This document shows positions 11,103 to 19,403 of a DNA stretch of 64,000 nt, one piece after another. Each line of letters starts with the position of its first letter. Position 1 is the stretch's first letter. Position numbers and translations under genes: made by a program. Origin of the DNA: Reyranella sp. (lineage in GTDB: Bacteria; Pseudomonadota; Alphaproteobacteria; Reyranellales; Reyranellaceae); the NCBI RefSeq assembly GCF_004297265.1, contig NZ_SCUT01000030.1, positions 31,447 to 95,446 on the forward strand. Reading direction: 5' to 3'. Below the pieces are notes generated by a model that was not told where the DNA came from, made no database searches, and saw only the letters and a program-made list of their open reading frames with translations.

Positions 11103-13604
11103 CGCCTTGGCTTCGTTCTCCGCGATGCGGCGGGCCGCGACCGCTTCAACTTCCTGACGCACGTCGGGCCGGCGCGCGAGGATCTTGTTGAAGTCCCGTT
11201 TTTCGAGGACGAGCAGATGGCAGTAGCCGTTGGCGATGACGTCGGCATTTCGCGGCTGCGACGTAAGAAGCCCCATCTCGCCGAAGAAATCACCCTCCTT
11301 CAGCGTCACCTGGAGGTTGCGCACGTGCACGACCACCTCGCCCGCGGCGACGAAGTACATGGCATCGGACGGTCCGCCGACCCGAATGATCTTCTCACCC
11401 GGGAAGGCAACCAGGGCGCGAAGGCGCTTGCCGACCTGAACGATGGTCTCCCGGTCGAGCGCCGCGAACAGCGACACGCGACCGATCATGGCCTGCAGTT
11501 CGAGGCCAAGGTCGAGCGGCGGGCGCTGGCTCACGGCGCCGCGCCGTTCGGCGAGTTGATCCCGGAGATCGTTGTAGACTTCTCTGCTGATGATGCCCTC
11601 GTGCAGCCGGCGGACATACTCTGCCGCCTCGAAACGAATCGCGGCCCGCTCGAGCTGTCGCTGCTGCACCGACTCCGAGTAACCGGGATACTGCAGCGAG
11701 AGCGCCCGGAGCGCGCCCTCCACGCCCAGTTGACGGGTACTTATCAGGCTAGCGAGGCGCTCCTCGGCGTCGTGTTCCAGGAGGTCGGCGATCGAGTTCG
11801 CGTTGAACACAGCGAGCTCACTCAACACGCTGAGCGACACCATCAGGATCTCGAAACGGTCGGCCAGCCGGTCGGTCAGCATACGCTCGAAGCCGAAGCG
11901 CCGATGCAGCCAGAGCGCGACGCGGAAGCCGTAGTTGGGCTTCGAAATCTCCTCGAGCCACTCCTCGTAGCCCTGAACCCCCTTGTCGCGGACCGTGTCG
12001 ATCAAGCGGTCCGCACTTGCCGCCAGGATGGCCACCATGCGGCGTGACAGGATCTGCTGCTGGAACTGGTCCAGATAGAGTTCCTTCTCGCGTGTGCAGA
12101 GTGTCACCAGGCCGATCTTGACGCGCTCCTCGAGATCCAGCGCCAGGTCCGGCGGCACCGGCTCGACGGCAGGATCGCCTGCCGAGGCCGGATCGACGGC
12201 GAACCCGTCGGTGCGTTCATTGTGCTGGCGGATGATCTGCCGGAGATGCCGCTCGACATTGATGCGCGAGAGGGCAAGCACCCGGTCGCGCAAGGCCAGT
12301 TCGAGGCGGCTGAGCTTGTCGAGGCCGAACAGATGCATCACGAGCCCGAGGGTCGTTGCATTCACGAACAGGGTGAAGAGCACGAACAGGACGGCTGAAA
12401 TGGCGATGAAGTCGCGGGTGGCCTCGGGGAGCCGCTCGTTGCCCGCGGCGACCATGGCCAGCACGATCGTCACCGCGCCACGCAGGCCACCCCATACCAG
12501 GATTGCCTTGTAGCGGCGGTTCACCGGCTGGACGAGCTTGAAGGTTTCGAGGACCGGCAGCATGCCGAATACGACCAGCGCTCGCGCCGAGAAGGCGCCA
12601 ACCGCGACGGCCGCGACGCCCCAAGCATAGAGCCAAGTGATCTTCAGCAATACGTCGGCCGCCAGCATCGAAGCCAACACGAAGATGAGGCAGTTCGCCC
12701 AGAATTCGAGCTGGGCCCAGACCTGGCGCAGCGCCGTCCATTGCCGCGGATGGAGATGCGTCGGCCCGTAGGCCGCCACGGTGAGCGCGGCCATGACGAC
12801 CGAGACGACGCCGGAAACGTGGATATAACGGTCGGCGATGATGAAGCAGAGATAGGTGAGACTTACCGTGACCGAGGCAATCGCGGCGTCGGACTCGCCC
12901 AACCGCGGCAGGATCATGATGGCCACCCGCGCCATGGCAAAGCCCAGCACCAGACCGCCGACGAACTCGCGCAGGAACACGCCCACGGCCGCCGTTGGAT
13001 CCGCGGGCATGGCGGAATCGCCAGATGCGCGCGCCACCAGAATGCCCATGAAAAGGCCGAAGGCCGCGATCGCCACCGCGTCATTGAGCAGCGACTCTCC
13101 CTCGGCCAGGATCGACAGCCGCTTGGGGGCGCCAACGTCGCGGAAAATGCCGATGACCGCCGCCGGATCCGTCGTCGAGACGACAGCACCCAGCAGGAGG
13201 CAGATCACGATATCGATGCCGGTCGCAAAATGCACCACGCCTGCAACACAGGCGATGCAGACCAGCACCGCGACAACGGCCAGCAGGAGGACAGCGTGGA
13301 TCTCGTCCATCAGGCGCCGCACGTCGATCGTCAGACCAGCTGTGAACAGCAGCGGTGGGAGGAAAAGCGGCAGAAACACCTCGGTCCCGACTTCGAGCTT
13401 GTCGAGGCCGACGAAAGCGTCGGAAAGGACTCCGAGGTGAATGCCACGGCTGATGATCCACGACCCGAGAAAGCCCATGCCCATGCCGGCAATCGCCAGC
13501 AGCACGGTGTGCGGCAGGCGGAATCGCTCGGCGAGGGGCACCAGCACACTTACGACGGTGAGGACGATCGCAATCGCCAGCAGGGCATAAAGAGTATCTG
13601 TCAC
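11094..13604 (-). CDS. CPA1-type Na+/H+ antiporter with C-terminal cyclic-nucleotide-binding domain
   Basis: 836 residues from GTG 13604 (V-T-D-T-L-Y-A); the frame stays open upstream but there encodes the antisense of the hydrolase at 13671. Residues about 1-420 are a multi-helix NhaP/SOS1-like transporter with T-D-P-A-A-V (145-150) and the S-L-L-N-D-A ion-site motif (171-176). A long helical cytoplasmic linker follows. Residues about 709-825 are a cNMP-binding domain with the cassette F-F-G-E-M-G-L-L-T-S-Q-P-R-N-A. This is the plant SOS1/sperm NHE architecture. Likely inner-membrane cation/proton exchange gated by cyclic nucleotide or another ligand; the gating is inference. Confidence 0.9.
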   Translation of the reverse strand: MTDTLYALLAIAIVLTVVSVLVPLAERFRLPHTVLLAIAGMGMGFLGSWIISRGIHLGVLSDAFVGLDKLEVGTEVFLPLFLPPLLFTAGLTIDVRRLMDEIHAVLLLAVVAVLVCIACVAGVVHFATGIDIVICLLLGAVVSTTDPAAVIGIFRDVGAPKRLSILAEGESLLNDAVAIAAFGLFMGILVARASGDSAMPADPTAAVGVFLREFVGGLVLGFAMARVAIMILPRLGESDAAIASVTVSLTYLCFIIADRYIHVSGVVSVVMAALTVAAYGPTHLHPRQWTALRQVWAQLEFWANCLIFVLASMLAADVLLKITWLYAWGVAAVAVGAFSARALVVFGMLPVLETFKLVQPVNRRYKAILVWGGLRGAVTIVLAMVAAGNERLPEATRDFIAISAVLFVLFTLFVNATTLGLVMHLFGLDKLSRLELALRDRVLALSRINVERHLRQIIRQHNERTDGFAVDPASAGDPAVEPVPPDLALDLEERVKIGLVTLCTREKELYLDQFQQQILSRRMVAILAASADRLIDTVRDKGVQGYEEWLEEISKPNYGFRVALWLHRRFGFERMLTDRLADRFEILMVSLSVLSELAVFNANSIADLLEHDAEERLASLISTRQLGVEGALRALSLQYPGYSESVQQRQLERAAIRFEAAEYVRRLHEGIISREVYNDLRDQLAERRGAVSQRPPLDLGLELQAMIGRVSLFAALDRETIVQVGKRLRALVAFPGEKIIRVGGPSDAMYFVAAGEVVVHVRNLQVTLKEGDFFGEMGLLTSQPRNADVIANGYCHLLVLEKRDFNKILARRPDVRQEVEAVAARRIAENEAKAAS

Positions 13605-13670
13605 CTTGTCCGAGCACCTTTCCGTCAGGCCGTGTCGACCCGGTCCGCTGCACACCTTATAACCTTGGCC

Positions 13671-14438
13671 ATGGCTCGCTTGGCAGTCCTGATTCACGGC
13701 ATGTGGGGAACATCTGGCGTCTGGCATCATTGGCGCCCGGTCCTCGATGAGCGCGGCTGGCAAACGATTGCACCCTCGCTGAGGCACCATGACGTGCCGC
13801 CGGAAGCAGCTCCCGATGAACTGGGCAAAACAAGCTTGCTCGATTATGTCGCCGATCTCGAGAAGATGATCCTGGCTCTCCCGGAGAAGCCAGTCGTGAT
13901 CGGCCATTCGATGGGCGGGCTGCTGGCGCTGCTGTTGTGTGCCAGAGGCCTGGCACGGGCCGGTGTCCTGCTCACCCCTGCCCCGCCCTCGGGCACTCTT
14001 GCGATCAGGCCGTCCAACGTGATGGCCTTCGCCCAGATCCAGGCGCGCTGGGGATGGTGGCGAAAGCCCCACAGGGCGAGTCTCGGCGAGGCGCTTTCCT
14101 ACACCTTTAATACCGCGGATCGCGCCATGGGCGCGAAGGAGCATTCGGCGTTCGTCCACGAATCGGGACGTGCACTGCTCGAGATCGCCTTGCCCTGGCT
14201 CGATAGGGCCAAGGCCGCGACGGTCGATCCGCGGCGCGTGACAGTGCCCCTGCTCTTCGTCGCGGCCGGAAGGGACAGGCTGGTACCGCCCGGCGTCGTG
14301 CGGCGCACCGCGAAGCAATTCGCCCACGTCGCCGATTATGCCGAATTTGACGGCCAGGGACATTGGGTGCTTGGACAGCCGGGGTGGGAGCGCGTTGCGG
14401 ATCACGCCGAGGCCTGGCTCAAGGCCAAGGCGTCCTGA
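13671..14438 (+). CDS. Alpha/beta hydrolase
   Basis: 255 residues from ATG 13671. The oxyanion-hole motif L-I-H-G-M-W-G occurs at the N-terminus, the nucleophile elbow is G-H-S-M-G-G, an acid lies in A-A-G-R-D-R-L-V-P and the catalytic His in G-Q-G-H-W-V-L-G. These are the complete triad of a small serine hydrolase. Substrate unknown. The stop codon is immediately followed by the ruvX start codon, so the two genes are translationally coupled. It is divergent from the antiporter. Confidence 0.9.
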   Translation: MARLAVLIHGMWGTSGVWHHWRPVLDERGWQTIAPSLRHHDVPPEAAPDELGKTSLLDYVADLEKMILALPEKPVVIGHSMGGLLALLLCARGLARAGVLLTPAPPSGTLAIRPSNVMAFAQIQARWGWWRKPHRASLGEALSYTFNTADRAMGAKEHSAFVHESGRALLEIALPWLDRAKAATVDPRRVTVPLLFVAAGRDRLVPPGVVRRTAKQFAHVADYAEFDGQGHWVLGQPGWERVADHAEAWLKAKAS

Positions 14439-14915
14439 ATGCCGCTCATCGACTTTCCCGAACTCAAGGCACTGCTCGTGCGCGACGGCCGTTTGATGGC
14501 GCTCGACCTTGGCAGCAAGACCATCGGCATCGCGACATCCGACGTGATGAGAATGCTGGCGACGCCCCTCACCACCCTGAAGCGCACGAAGCTGGCGGCC
14601 GATCTCGCCGCCCTCGCCGAACTCGCGCGCAAGCACGACGTCAAGGCGCTGGTGGTCGGCCTGCCTCTCAACATGGATGGCACTGAGGGCCCGCGCTGCC
14701 AGTCCGTGCGTCAGTTCGTGACCAACATCCACAACCATGGTGCGCCGTCGCTCGCCGGTCTTCCCATCGTCTTCCAGGACGAGAGACTCAGCACCGCGGC
14801 GGTGACGCGCGGCATGATCGACGACTACGACATGACGCGCGCCAAGCGCGCCGAGCGCGTCGATGCTGCTGCCGCTGCCTGGATTCTGGAAGGCGTGATC
14901 GCGCGACTGCGCTGA
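14439..14915 (+). CDS. ruvX: RuvX/YqgF-type Holliday junction resolvase homologue
   Basis: The 158-residue protein has the RNase H-like fold motifs of the family: L-M-A-L-D-L-G-S-K-T-I-G-I-A-T-S-D (first acidic residue), L-V-V-G-L-P-L-N-M-D-G-T-E-G, and Q-D-E-R-L-S-T-A-A-V followed by a terminal V-D-A-A-A-A-A-W-I-L metal Asp. In bacteria it is linked to 16S rRNA 5-prime maturation and DNA junction processing. Starts directly after the upstream stop codon without its own spacer. Confidence 0.93.
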   Translation: MPLIDFPELKALLVRDGRLMALDLGSKTIGIATSDVMRMLATPLTTLKRTKLAADLAALAELARKHDVKALVVGLPLNMDGTEGPRCQSVRQFVTNIHNHGAPSLAGLPIVFQDERLSTAAVTRGMIDDYDMTRAKRAERVDAAAAAWILEGVIARLR

Positions 14916-15069
14916 CCTTTGTCAGGCTCGCGAGTACGGACCCTAAGTTCAGCCGAGCGAATAAGTCTGCACTACGGACGCATACTTCGCGCCATGCAAC
15001 CATGTTGCGTTGTTGCAGCTTCGCGCGTACTTCAGTTGCGACTTACATGAACGATGAGGAAGGGCGAGC

Positions 15070-15384
15070 ATGAAGATCAAGTCGATGGCCTTTGATGACT
15101 TGGTGGTGATGCGGGCGCAGATCGAAGCCGAGATCGAGACGCGTATTTCAAAGCAGCGCATGAAGTTGATCGAAGCTATTGCGGACCTTCGTGGAACTGT
15201 CCCCACCAGGGGCGGCTCGGAGCGTCGCGGCAAAGCGCATCCCCTCAAGGGAAGAGAGCTGCCGCCCCTTTATCGCAATCCGAAGAATGCCGAAGAAACA
15301 TGGGCCGGTCGTGGCAATCGCCCGAGATGGCTCACGGCGGCACTCAAGAGCGGAAAAAAGCTGGAAAGCTTTCTCATCAAGTAG
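15070..15384 (+). CDS. H-NS/HvrA family nucleoid-associated protein
   Basis: 104 residues. The N-terminal half is a coiled-coil oligomerisation segment (L-V-V-M-R-A-Q-I-E-A-E-I-E-T-R-I). The C-terminus is a classic H-NS DNA-binding domain: Y-R-N-P-K-N-A-E-E-T-W-A-G-R-G-N-R-P-R-W-L followed by L-K-S-G-K-K-L-E-S-F-L-I. The T-W-x-G-R-G-x-x-P-x-W core binds AT-rich minor groove. Likely a global silencer or photosynthesis-type regulator paralogue. A GAGGAAGGGCGAGC ribosome-binding region precedes the ATG; the 154-base leader contains a small GCAAC-CAT-GTTGC palindrome at 14996-15008. Confidence 0.93.
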   Translation: MKIKSMAFDDLVVMRAQIEAEIETRISKQRMKLIEAIADLRGTVPTRGGSERRGKAHPLKGRELPPLYRNPKNAEETWAGRGNRPRWLTAALKSGKKLESFLIK

Positions 15385-15423
15385 GGCGAAGACTATGCCT
15401 TGGGTCGTGGCGTCGAATACGCC

Positions 15424-16599
15424 TTAGGGGCAGAGCGGCGCTGGCCTTGGGCGAGCCAATGGCTCGGCGTCGAGCGAGCGGAGAAAGGCCACGAGATCGG
15501 CGCTCTGCTCCGCCGTCAAGCCGAGCGGCCGCACCAGCGGGATGCCGTCGCTGTGGAGGCGATCCGGACTTACCTCCGAATAGTGCCTTACAACGTCTTC
15601 GAGGGTCGCAAGGCTGCCATTGTGCATATAGGGGCCGCTGCGGCCCACCTGGCGCAGGCCGGGCACACGAAATTCCCCGAAGTTCGTATGCTGGCGTTGG
15701 ACGTGCCGCGTGCGCCGGGTGTTGTTGCCGGTGGCATCGTCATTGTACTTGCCGAGCAGGTTGAAGGGGCTGGCCGCCAGCCGCCCCAACCCGCCGAGGC
15801 GACCGGGGTCGACCTCTCCGGGCCGTACGAAGAACGGAATCCCGATGTCGCCGAACTCGCCGCTCGTGAAACGCGGACCGAGATGACAGAGGTTGCAATT
15901 GGCGTCGCCGATGAAAAGTTTGAGGCCGCGCTGCGCGGCAAGCGGATAACGCGATGCCCCTTCGCGATTGCCGGCCACGAGGGCATCGCGGAAATCATCG
16001 AAGGGTGTGCGCGGACTGACCAGCGTCGCCTCGAAGGCTGCCAGGGCCTTGGCCGTGTCGACCAGCAGCCGCTCGTCGTCGGTGCCGGGCGCGCTGCCGA
16101 ACGCCTTTTCGTAGCCGCACGCGAGCGCAGCGTCGCCGCGCAACAGTTCGGCGGCGCGCGCGGGGCCGCCGTTCATCTCGCGCGGATCGAGCAGTGGACG
16201 GATGCTCTGCGCCCAGAGCGAGTCGCCTGCTCCGTCCCAGCCGAACCAGTGGAGGTAGCCGATGTTCCACAGCGACGGCGTACGGCGGTCGAGTTCGACC
16301 GTCCCGCGCGCCCTCGCGAGGCCGTCGCTCCACTCGCGGCCGGCCTGATGGCAGGTGGCGCAGCTCACGCGGCCATCGCCGGACAGCCGGGGATCGTTGA
16401 AGAGATGCTCACCGAGCAGGATACCGGCCGGCGTACCCGACACCTTGTTCGAGGGATCTCGCACCGGCGATGGCGGCCACGGGCCGTGTTTCTCCACGGT
16501 CCTGATCTCCTCGGGTGTCCAGTCGAGCAGTTGCTGCGCGAAGACGCCGCCGGCCCAAAGGCCCAGCAGCGACAACAGCAGCAGCGGGAACCGGATCAC
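15424..16599 (-). CDS. Di-heme cytochrome c peroxidase/MauG family protein
   Basis: 391 residues from GTG 16599, which overlaps the upstream stop codon as GTGA. An N-terminal signal peptide (L-L-L-L-S-L-L-G-L-W-A-G-G-V-F-A-Q) sends it to the periplasm. Two haem c sites are visible: C-A-T-C-H (80-84) and C-N-L-C-H (235-239). Family phrases include F-N-D-P-R-L-S-G-D-G-R-V-S-C and V-P-G-L-R-Q-V-G-R-S-G-P-Y-M-H-N-G. It could detoxify peroxide or, as MauG does, oxidise a protein substrate. Last gene of a four-gene operon. Confidence 0.92.
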   Translation of the reverse strand: MIRFPLLLLSLLGLWAGGVFAQQLLDWTPEEIRTVEKHGPWPPSPVRDPSNKVSGTPAGILLGEHLFNDPRLSGDGRVSCATCHQAGREWSDGLARARGTVELDRRTPSLWNIGYLHWFGWDGAGDSLWAQSIRPLLDPREMNGGPARAAELLRGDAALACGYEKAFGSAPGTDDERLLVDTAKALAAFEATLVSPRTPFDDFRDALVAGNREGASRYPLAAQRGLKLFIGDANCNLCHLGPRFTSGEFGDIGIPFFVRPGEVDPGRLGGLGRLAASPFNLLGKYNDDATGNNTRRTRHVQRQHTNFGEFRVPGLRQVGRSGPYMHNGSLATLEDVVRHYSEVSPDRLHSDGIPLVRPLGLTAEQSADLVAFLRSLDAEPLARPRPAPLCP

Positions 16600-16997
16600 T
16601 TGAGGATGATGTCGTGCGTCAGGCGCTCGCTTTCCTCGCCTGCGCGCACGTCGAAGGTGATCTCCCAGCGGCCGGGCATGTGGAACAGCATGCCCTCGGC
16701 CCTGAAACGGCCGTCGCCCTTCGCCACGATGTCGGGCCGGTAATTCATGCCATGTCGATGCTCGGGCATGTTTGCATCGACGGCCAGCAACTCGGCCGGC
16801 TCGCCGCTCTTGGTGCATACGTTGAGGACCAGCGCGAACGGCTCACCAACCTCGATGCGCAGTGGATCGGGACGGAACGCCAACAGATAGTGATCGGAAT
16901 AGATCACCCAGCCCGTCCCGCGGCCAAGGTCGAGCGGGCAATCGGCCCAGGCCGGCGTCGCGAGAAGAAATCCCAGCAACGCGACGGCCAGCTTCAT
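16596..16997 (-). CDS. Secreted YtkA/FixH-like domain protein
   Basis: 133 residues with a cleavable signal peptide (M-K-L-A-V-A-L-L-G-F-L-L-A-T-P-A-W-A). The mature part is an immunoglobulin-like beta-sandwich candidate with V-G-E-P-F-A-L-V-L, D-A-N-M-P-E-H-R-H-G-M-N-Y and M-P-G-R-W-E-I-T-F-D-V. The M-P-x-H-x-H-G-M motif resembles metal (copper) ligation in YtkA-like proteins; metal binding is inference. Overlaps both neighbours by 4 bases (ATGA and GTGA), so production is coupled to the amidohydrolase and the di-heme peroxidase. Confidence 0.75.
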   Translation of the reverse strand: MKLAVALLGFLLATPAWADCPLDLGRGTGWVIYSDHYLLAFRPDPLRIEVGEPFALVLNVCTKSGEPAELLAVDANMPEHRHGMNYRPDIVAKGDGRFRAEGMLFHMPGRWEITFDVRAGEESERLTHDIILK

Positions 16998-17812
16998 TGC
17001 GCGCTCCCGAACAACCGGTCTCCGTTTTCGTAAGCGATCTTGCGAGCGACGTCAGGCGGCAGGTCCGAAAGCCACTGCCGCGACCAGCGGGCATTCTCGA
17101 TCACATAGTGCCAGCGCTCCGGCGTGAAGGTGTCGCTGCCCAGCACGAAGCGGTCGGGAAACTCGATGAAGAGATCGCGCCAGCCCGGCGCCACCTTGCC
17201 GTTCGAGACGTGCGATGTGAGGAAAGCAAGGTCGCACCACAGGGTCGGATACCGGCGCAGCATCTCGCGCACCTTCTCCGGTCGTTCGAAGCCCGAATGC
17301 GCCCACAGGACCTTGGCACCCGGGTCCTGCTGGAAGTGCCTAGTCACGGCGTCGGCATCGGAATGCGAGTGCAGGAAGAGCCCGTACTGTTTCGCGAGCT
17401 CCACCACGCGCCGCACGTTTGGCAAGTCGGCATCGGCGCCGTAGATGTGGAACTCGCCGATCGCCCTGTACCTGCGCTTCGACAGCAGGTCCTCGAGATA
17501 GGGAATCAGGGTCGGATCCTTCGCCCAAGTCGATATCTCGCCGCGCGAACGATAGGGCCGCAGCTCCGGCACGATCAGTCCCGGCGCCACGTCCTGAAGC
17601 ATCCTGGTGCCGTCGTTGTTCGAGCTGGACACCATGGCGCGCTTGATACCCGCCTTCTTCAGGATCTCAACGACCTCACGGGGCGGCACGACCGACCAGG
17701 CATCGTGGCTGTAGTGCATGTGGGCGTCGAAGATCGGCAGCTCGTCGGCCGCCCGCGCGGCGGACATGCCGGCGGCTGCCAGGAGAAGAAGGACCAGGGC
17801 AAGGAAGCGCAT
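16994..17812 (-). CDS. Exported amidohydrolase-family (amidohydrolase_2) protein
   Basis: 272 residues from ATG 17812. A signal peptide (M-R-F-L-A-L-V-L-L-L-L-A-A-A-G-M-S-A-A-R-A) precedes the metal motif F-D-A-H-M-H-Y (His31, His33). Further TIM-barrel ligands appear as G-E-F-H-I-Y, F-L-H-S-H-S-D, L-W-A-H-S-G-F and V-L-G-S-D-T-F. The C-terminal I-A-Y-E-N-G-D-R-L-F-G is typical of amidohydrolase_2 proteins. Periplasmic location is unusual for the fold. Its stop overlaps the next start by ATGA. Confidence 0.85.
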   Translation of the reverse strand: MRFLALVLLLLAAAGMSAARAADELPIFDAHMHYSHDAWSVVPPREVVEILKKAGIKRAMVSSSNNDGTRMLQDVAPGLIVPELRPYRSRGEISTWAKDPTLIPYLEDLLSKRRYRAIGEFHIYGADADLPNVRRVVELAKQYGLFLHSHSDADAVTRHFQQDPGAKVLWAHSGFERPEKVREMLRRYPTLWCDLAFLTSHVSNGKVAPGWRDLFIEFPDRFVLGSDTFTPERWHYVIENARWSRQWLSDLPPDVARKIAYENGDRLFGSAQ

Positions 17813-17822
17813 CGTTGCTCCG

Positions 17823-18455
17823 TCAGCGACCGGCCCTTGGCGGGCAGGCATAGTTGAAGCTAATCGAGATGCGTTCGCCGGAAAAGTGCGCGGGCGGCAC
17901 CTCGTGGCGCAACCAGCTCTCGAACAGCACAAGATCGCCGTCATGCGCCGCCACGCTGATGAAGGCGCGATAGGCCTCCGGCGCATCTGCGCGGCGCGGC
18001 GGTGCCGCCATCTGGTAGCCGAGCCGAGGATCCTCGAACTTGATCGCCCCCGCGCCGTTGGGCACCGACACGTAATAGGTGCCGCTGACGAACGAGGTCG
18101 GGTGGATGTGCATGGAGTGGACCGTGCCGGCCGGCATCAGGTTGGCCCAGCAATCGGTCATCGCCAATGCGCGGCCGGAAAGATCGTAGTGGAGGTCGCG
18201 CGCGAACGTCTTCACATGGGGATCGATGCGGCGGCGGAGCCGATCGAACAGCGAGGAAACGAGGTGCAGCCGGTCGAGCGAGCCGTAGGAGGTATAGCCG
18301 CCGAGATAATGCTTGGCCGACCAGCGCTGTCCCGCCGCGTCCGAAGCGGCGAGCGACTGGCATTCGTCGGCGAGATCCTGGTTGAAGCGCCGCCAGCGCC
18401 GGTCGACCAGCGACTCGCGATAGACAAGGGTCGGAAAAAGGGCACGGCTCGTCAT
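17823..18455 (-). CDS. Putative 2OG-Fe(II) oxygenase
   Basis: 210 residues from ATG 18455 (M-T-S-R-A-L-F-P-T-L-V-Y); an in-frame ATG at 18518 lies inside the divergent gene and is less likely. Motifs match the small 2OG-Fe(II) oxygenase family with H-S-M-H-I-H-P-T-S-F-V-S-G-T-Y-Y-V, the middle K-F-E-D-P-R, and a distal R-H-E-V-P-P plus E-R-I-S-I-S-F-N-Y (His and Arg for iron and 2-oxoglutarate). Substrate unknown. First gene of a minus-strand operon, 10 bases before the amidohydrolase. Confidence 0.85.
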   Translation of the reverse strand: MTSRALFPTLVYRESLVDRRWRRFNQDLADECQSLAASDAAGQRWSAKHYLGGYTSYGSLDRLHLVSSLFDRLRRRIDPHVKTFARDLHYDLSGRALAMTDCWANLMPAGTVHSMHIHPTSFVSGTYYVSVPNGAGAIKFEDPRLGYQMAAPPRRADAPEAYRAFISVAAHDGDLVLFESWLRHEVPPAHFSGERISISFNYACPPRAGR

Positions 18456-18500
18456 CCAGCAATTATCGATGATGCGGCGATCGCGTGCTATGTTTTCCGC

Positions 18501-19391
18501 ATGCTGACCGATCATCAAATCGAGACCTACCGCCGCGACGGCTATCTCGTGATCCCGCGCCTAATAGCGGGAGAACAGCTCGCCGAACTGCGCTCGCTCA
18601 CCGATCGCCTGGTGGCGGATGCACGTGGCATCTCGGCCAACGACGAGCTCTATGATCTGGAGCCCAGCCACAGCGCCACCATGCCGAGGGTGCGCCGGCT
18701 GAAGCCGGCCATCTTCAAGCGCCACGCCTTCTTCGGCGCGCTCGCACGCGACCCCAAAATTACGTCCCTGCTCGCGCAGCTCATTGGACCGTCGATCCGT
18801 CTGCACGGCGGCAAGCTCAACATGAAGTCGGCGGGCTACGGTTCGCCGGTCGAATGGCACCAGGACTGGGCGTTCTATCCGCACAGCAACGACGACGTGC
18901 TGGCGACCGGAATCTATCTCGACGATTGCGACGAGGCGAACGGCCCTCTCATGGTGGTGCCCGGCAGCCATCACGGCCCTGTCCACGACCACCATGCCAA
19001 CGGCCGGTTCTGCGGCGCGTTCGATCCGCAGGCAGCCGGCATCGACATCGCGAAGGCGGTCCCGCTCATGGGCCCTGCCGGTTCGATGACGATCCATCAT
19101 GCGCGGCTGGTGCACGGCTCCGCGCTCAACCGTTCCAATCGCCAGCGCCGGCTCCTGCTGCATGAATATGCGGCCGCCGATGCTTGGCCTTTGATGGGGG
19201 TAGCCGACTTCGACGAGTTCAACAGCCGCATGGTGCTGGGCGAGCCGACGATCGAGCCGCGCGTGCGGCCGGCGCCGGTGCGCATGCCCCTGCCGCCGGC
19301 CGATCACCAGGGTTCGATCTACGAGAACCAGCGGGGATCCGGCCGCCGCTTCTTCGCGACCTACGAGGAGCAGCCCGCTCTTGCCGGCTAG
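18501..19391 (+). CDS. Phytanoyl-CoA dioxygenase family protein
   Basis: 296 residues from ATG 18501. The N-terminus is typical (D-G-Y-L-V-I-P-R-L-I). The facial triad is visible as W-H-Q-D-W (His and Asp), and a distal H-G-S-A-L-N-R-S with the 2-oxoglutarate-binding R-Q-R-R. G-S-H-H-G-P and G-S-M-T-I-H-H-A-R-L-V-H-G match the family. It probably hydroxylates or oxidises a small molecule in the cytoplasm. Divergent from another 2OG oxygenase 45 bases away. Confidence 0.9.
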   Translation: MLTDHQIETYRRDGYLVIPRLIAGEQLAELRSLTDRLVADARGISANDELYDLEPSHSATMPRVRRLKPAIFKRHAFFGALARDPKITSLLAQLIGPSIRLHGGKLNMKSAGYGSPVEWHQDWAFYPHSNDDVLATGIYLDDCDEANGPLMVVPGSHHGPVHDHHANGRFCGAFDPQAAGIDIAKAVPLMGPAGSMTIHHARLVHGSALNRSNRQRRLLLHEYAAADAWPLMGVADFDEFNSRMVLGEPTIEPRVRPAPVRMPLPPADHQGSIYENQRGSGRRFFATYEEQPALAG

Positions 19392-19403
19392 GACCGCGCG
19401 CTC

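Noticed and set aside
12741..14438. Long plus-strand frame ending in the alpha/beta hydrolase
   Set aside because: The 5-prime part is low-complexity antisense of the antiporter; hydrolase motifs begin at ATG 13671.
11094..14738. A 1214-codon minus-strand frame that would extend the antiporter far upstream
   Set aside because: The upstream third is antisense to the hydrolase at 13671 and ruvX, with no transporter-like sequence. The GTG at 13604 gives the expected N-terminus.
14996..15008. GCAAC-CAT-GTTGC palindrome upstream of the H-NS-like gene as an operator
   Set aside because: Arms are only 5 bases and there is no supporting promoter match, so it is mentioned but not called.
17718..18500. 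Extension of the PhyH-like gene upstream of 18501
   Set aside because: It is antisense to the minus-strand oxygenase gene; the family N-terminus D-G-Y-L-V-I-P begins right after ATG 18501.
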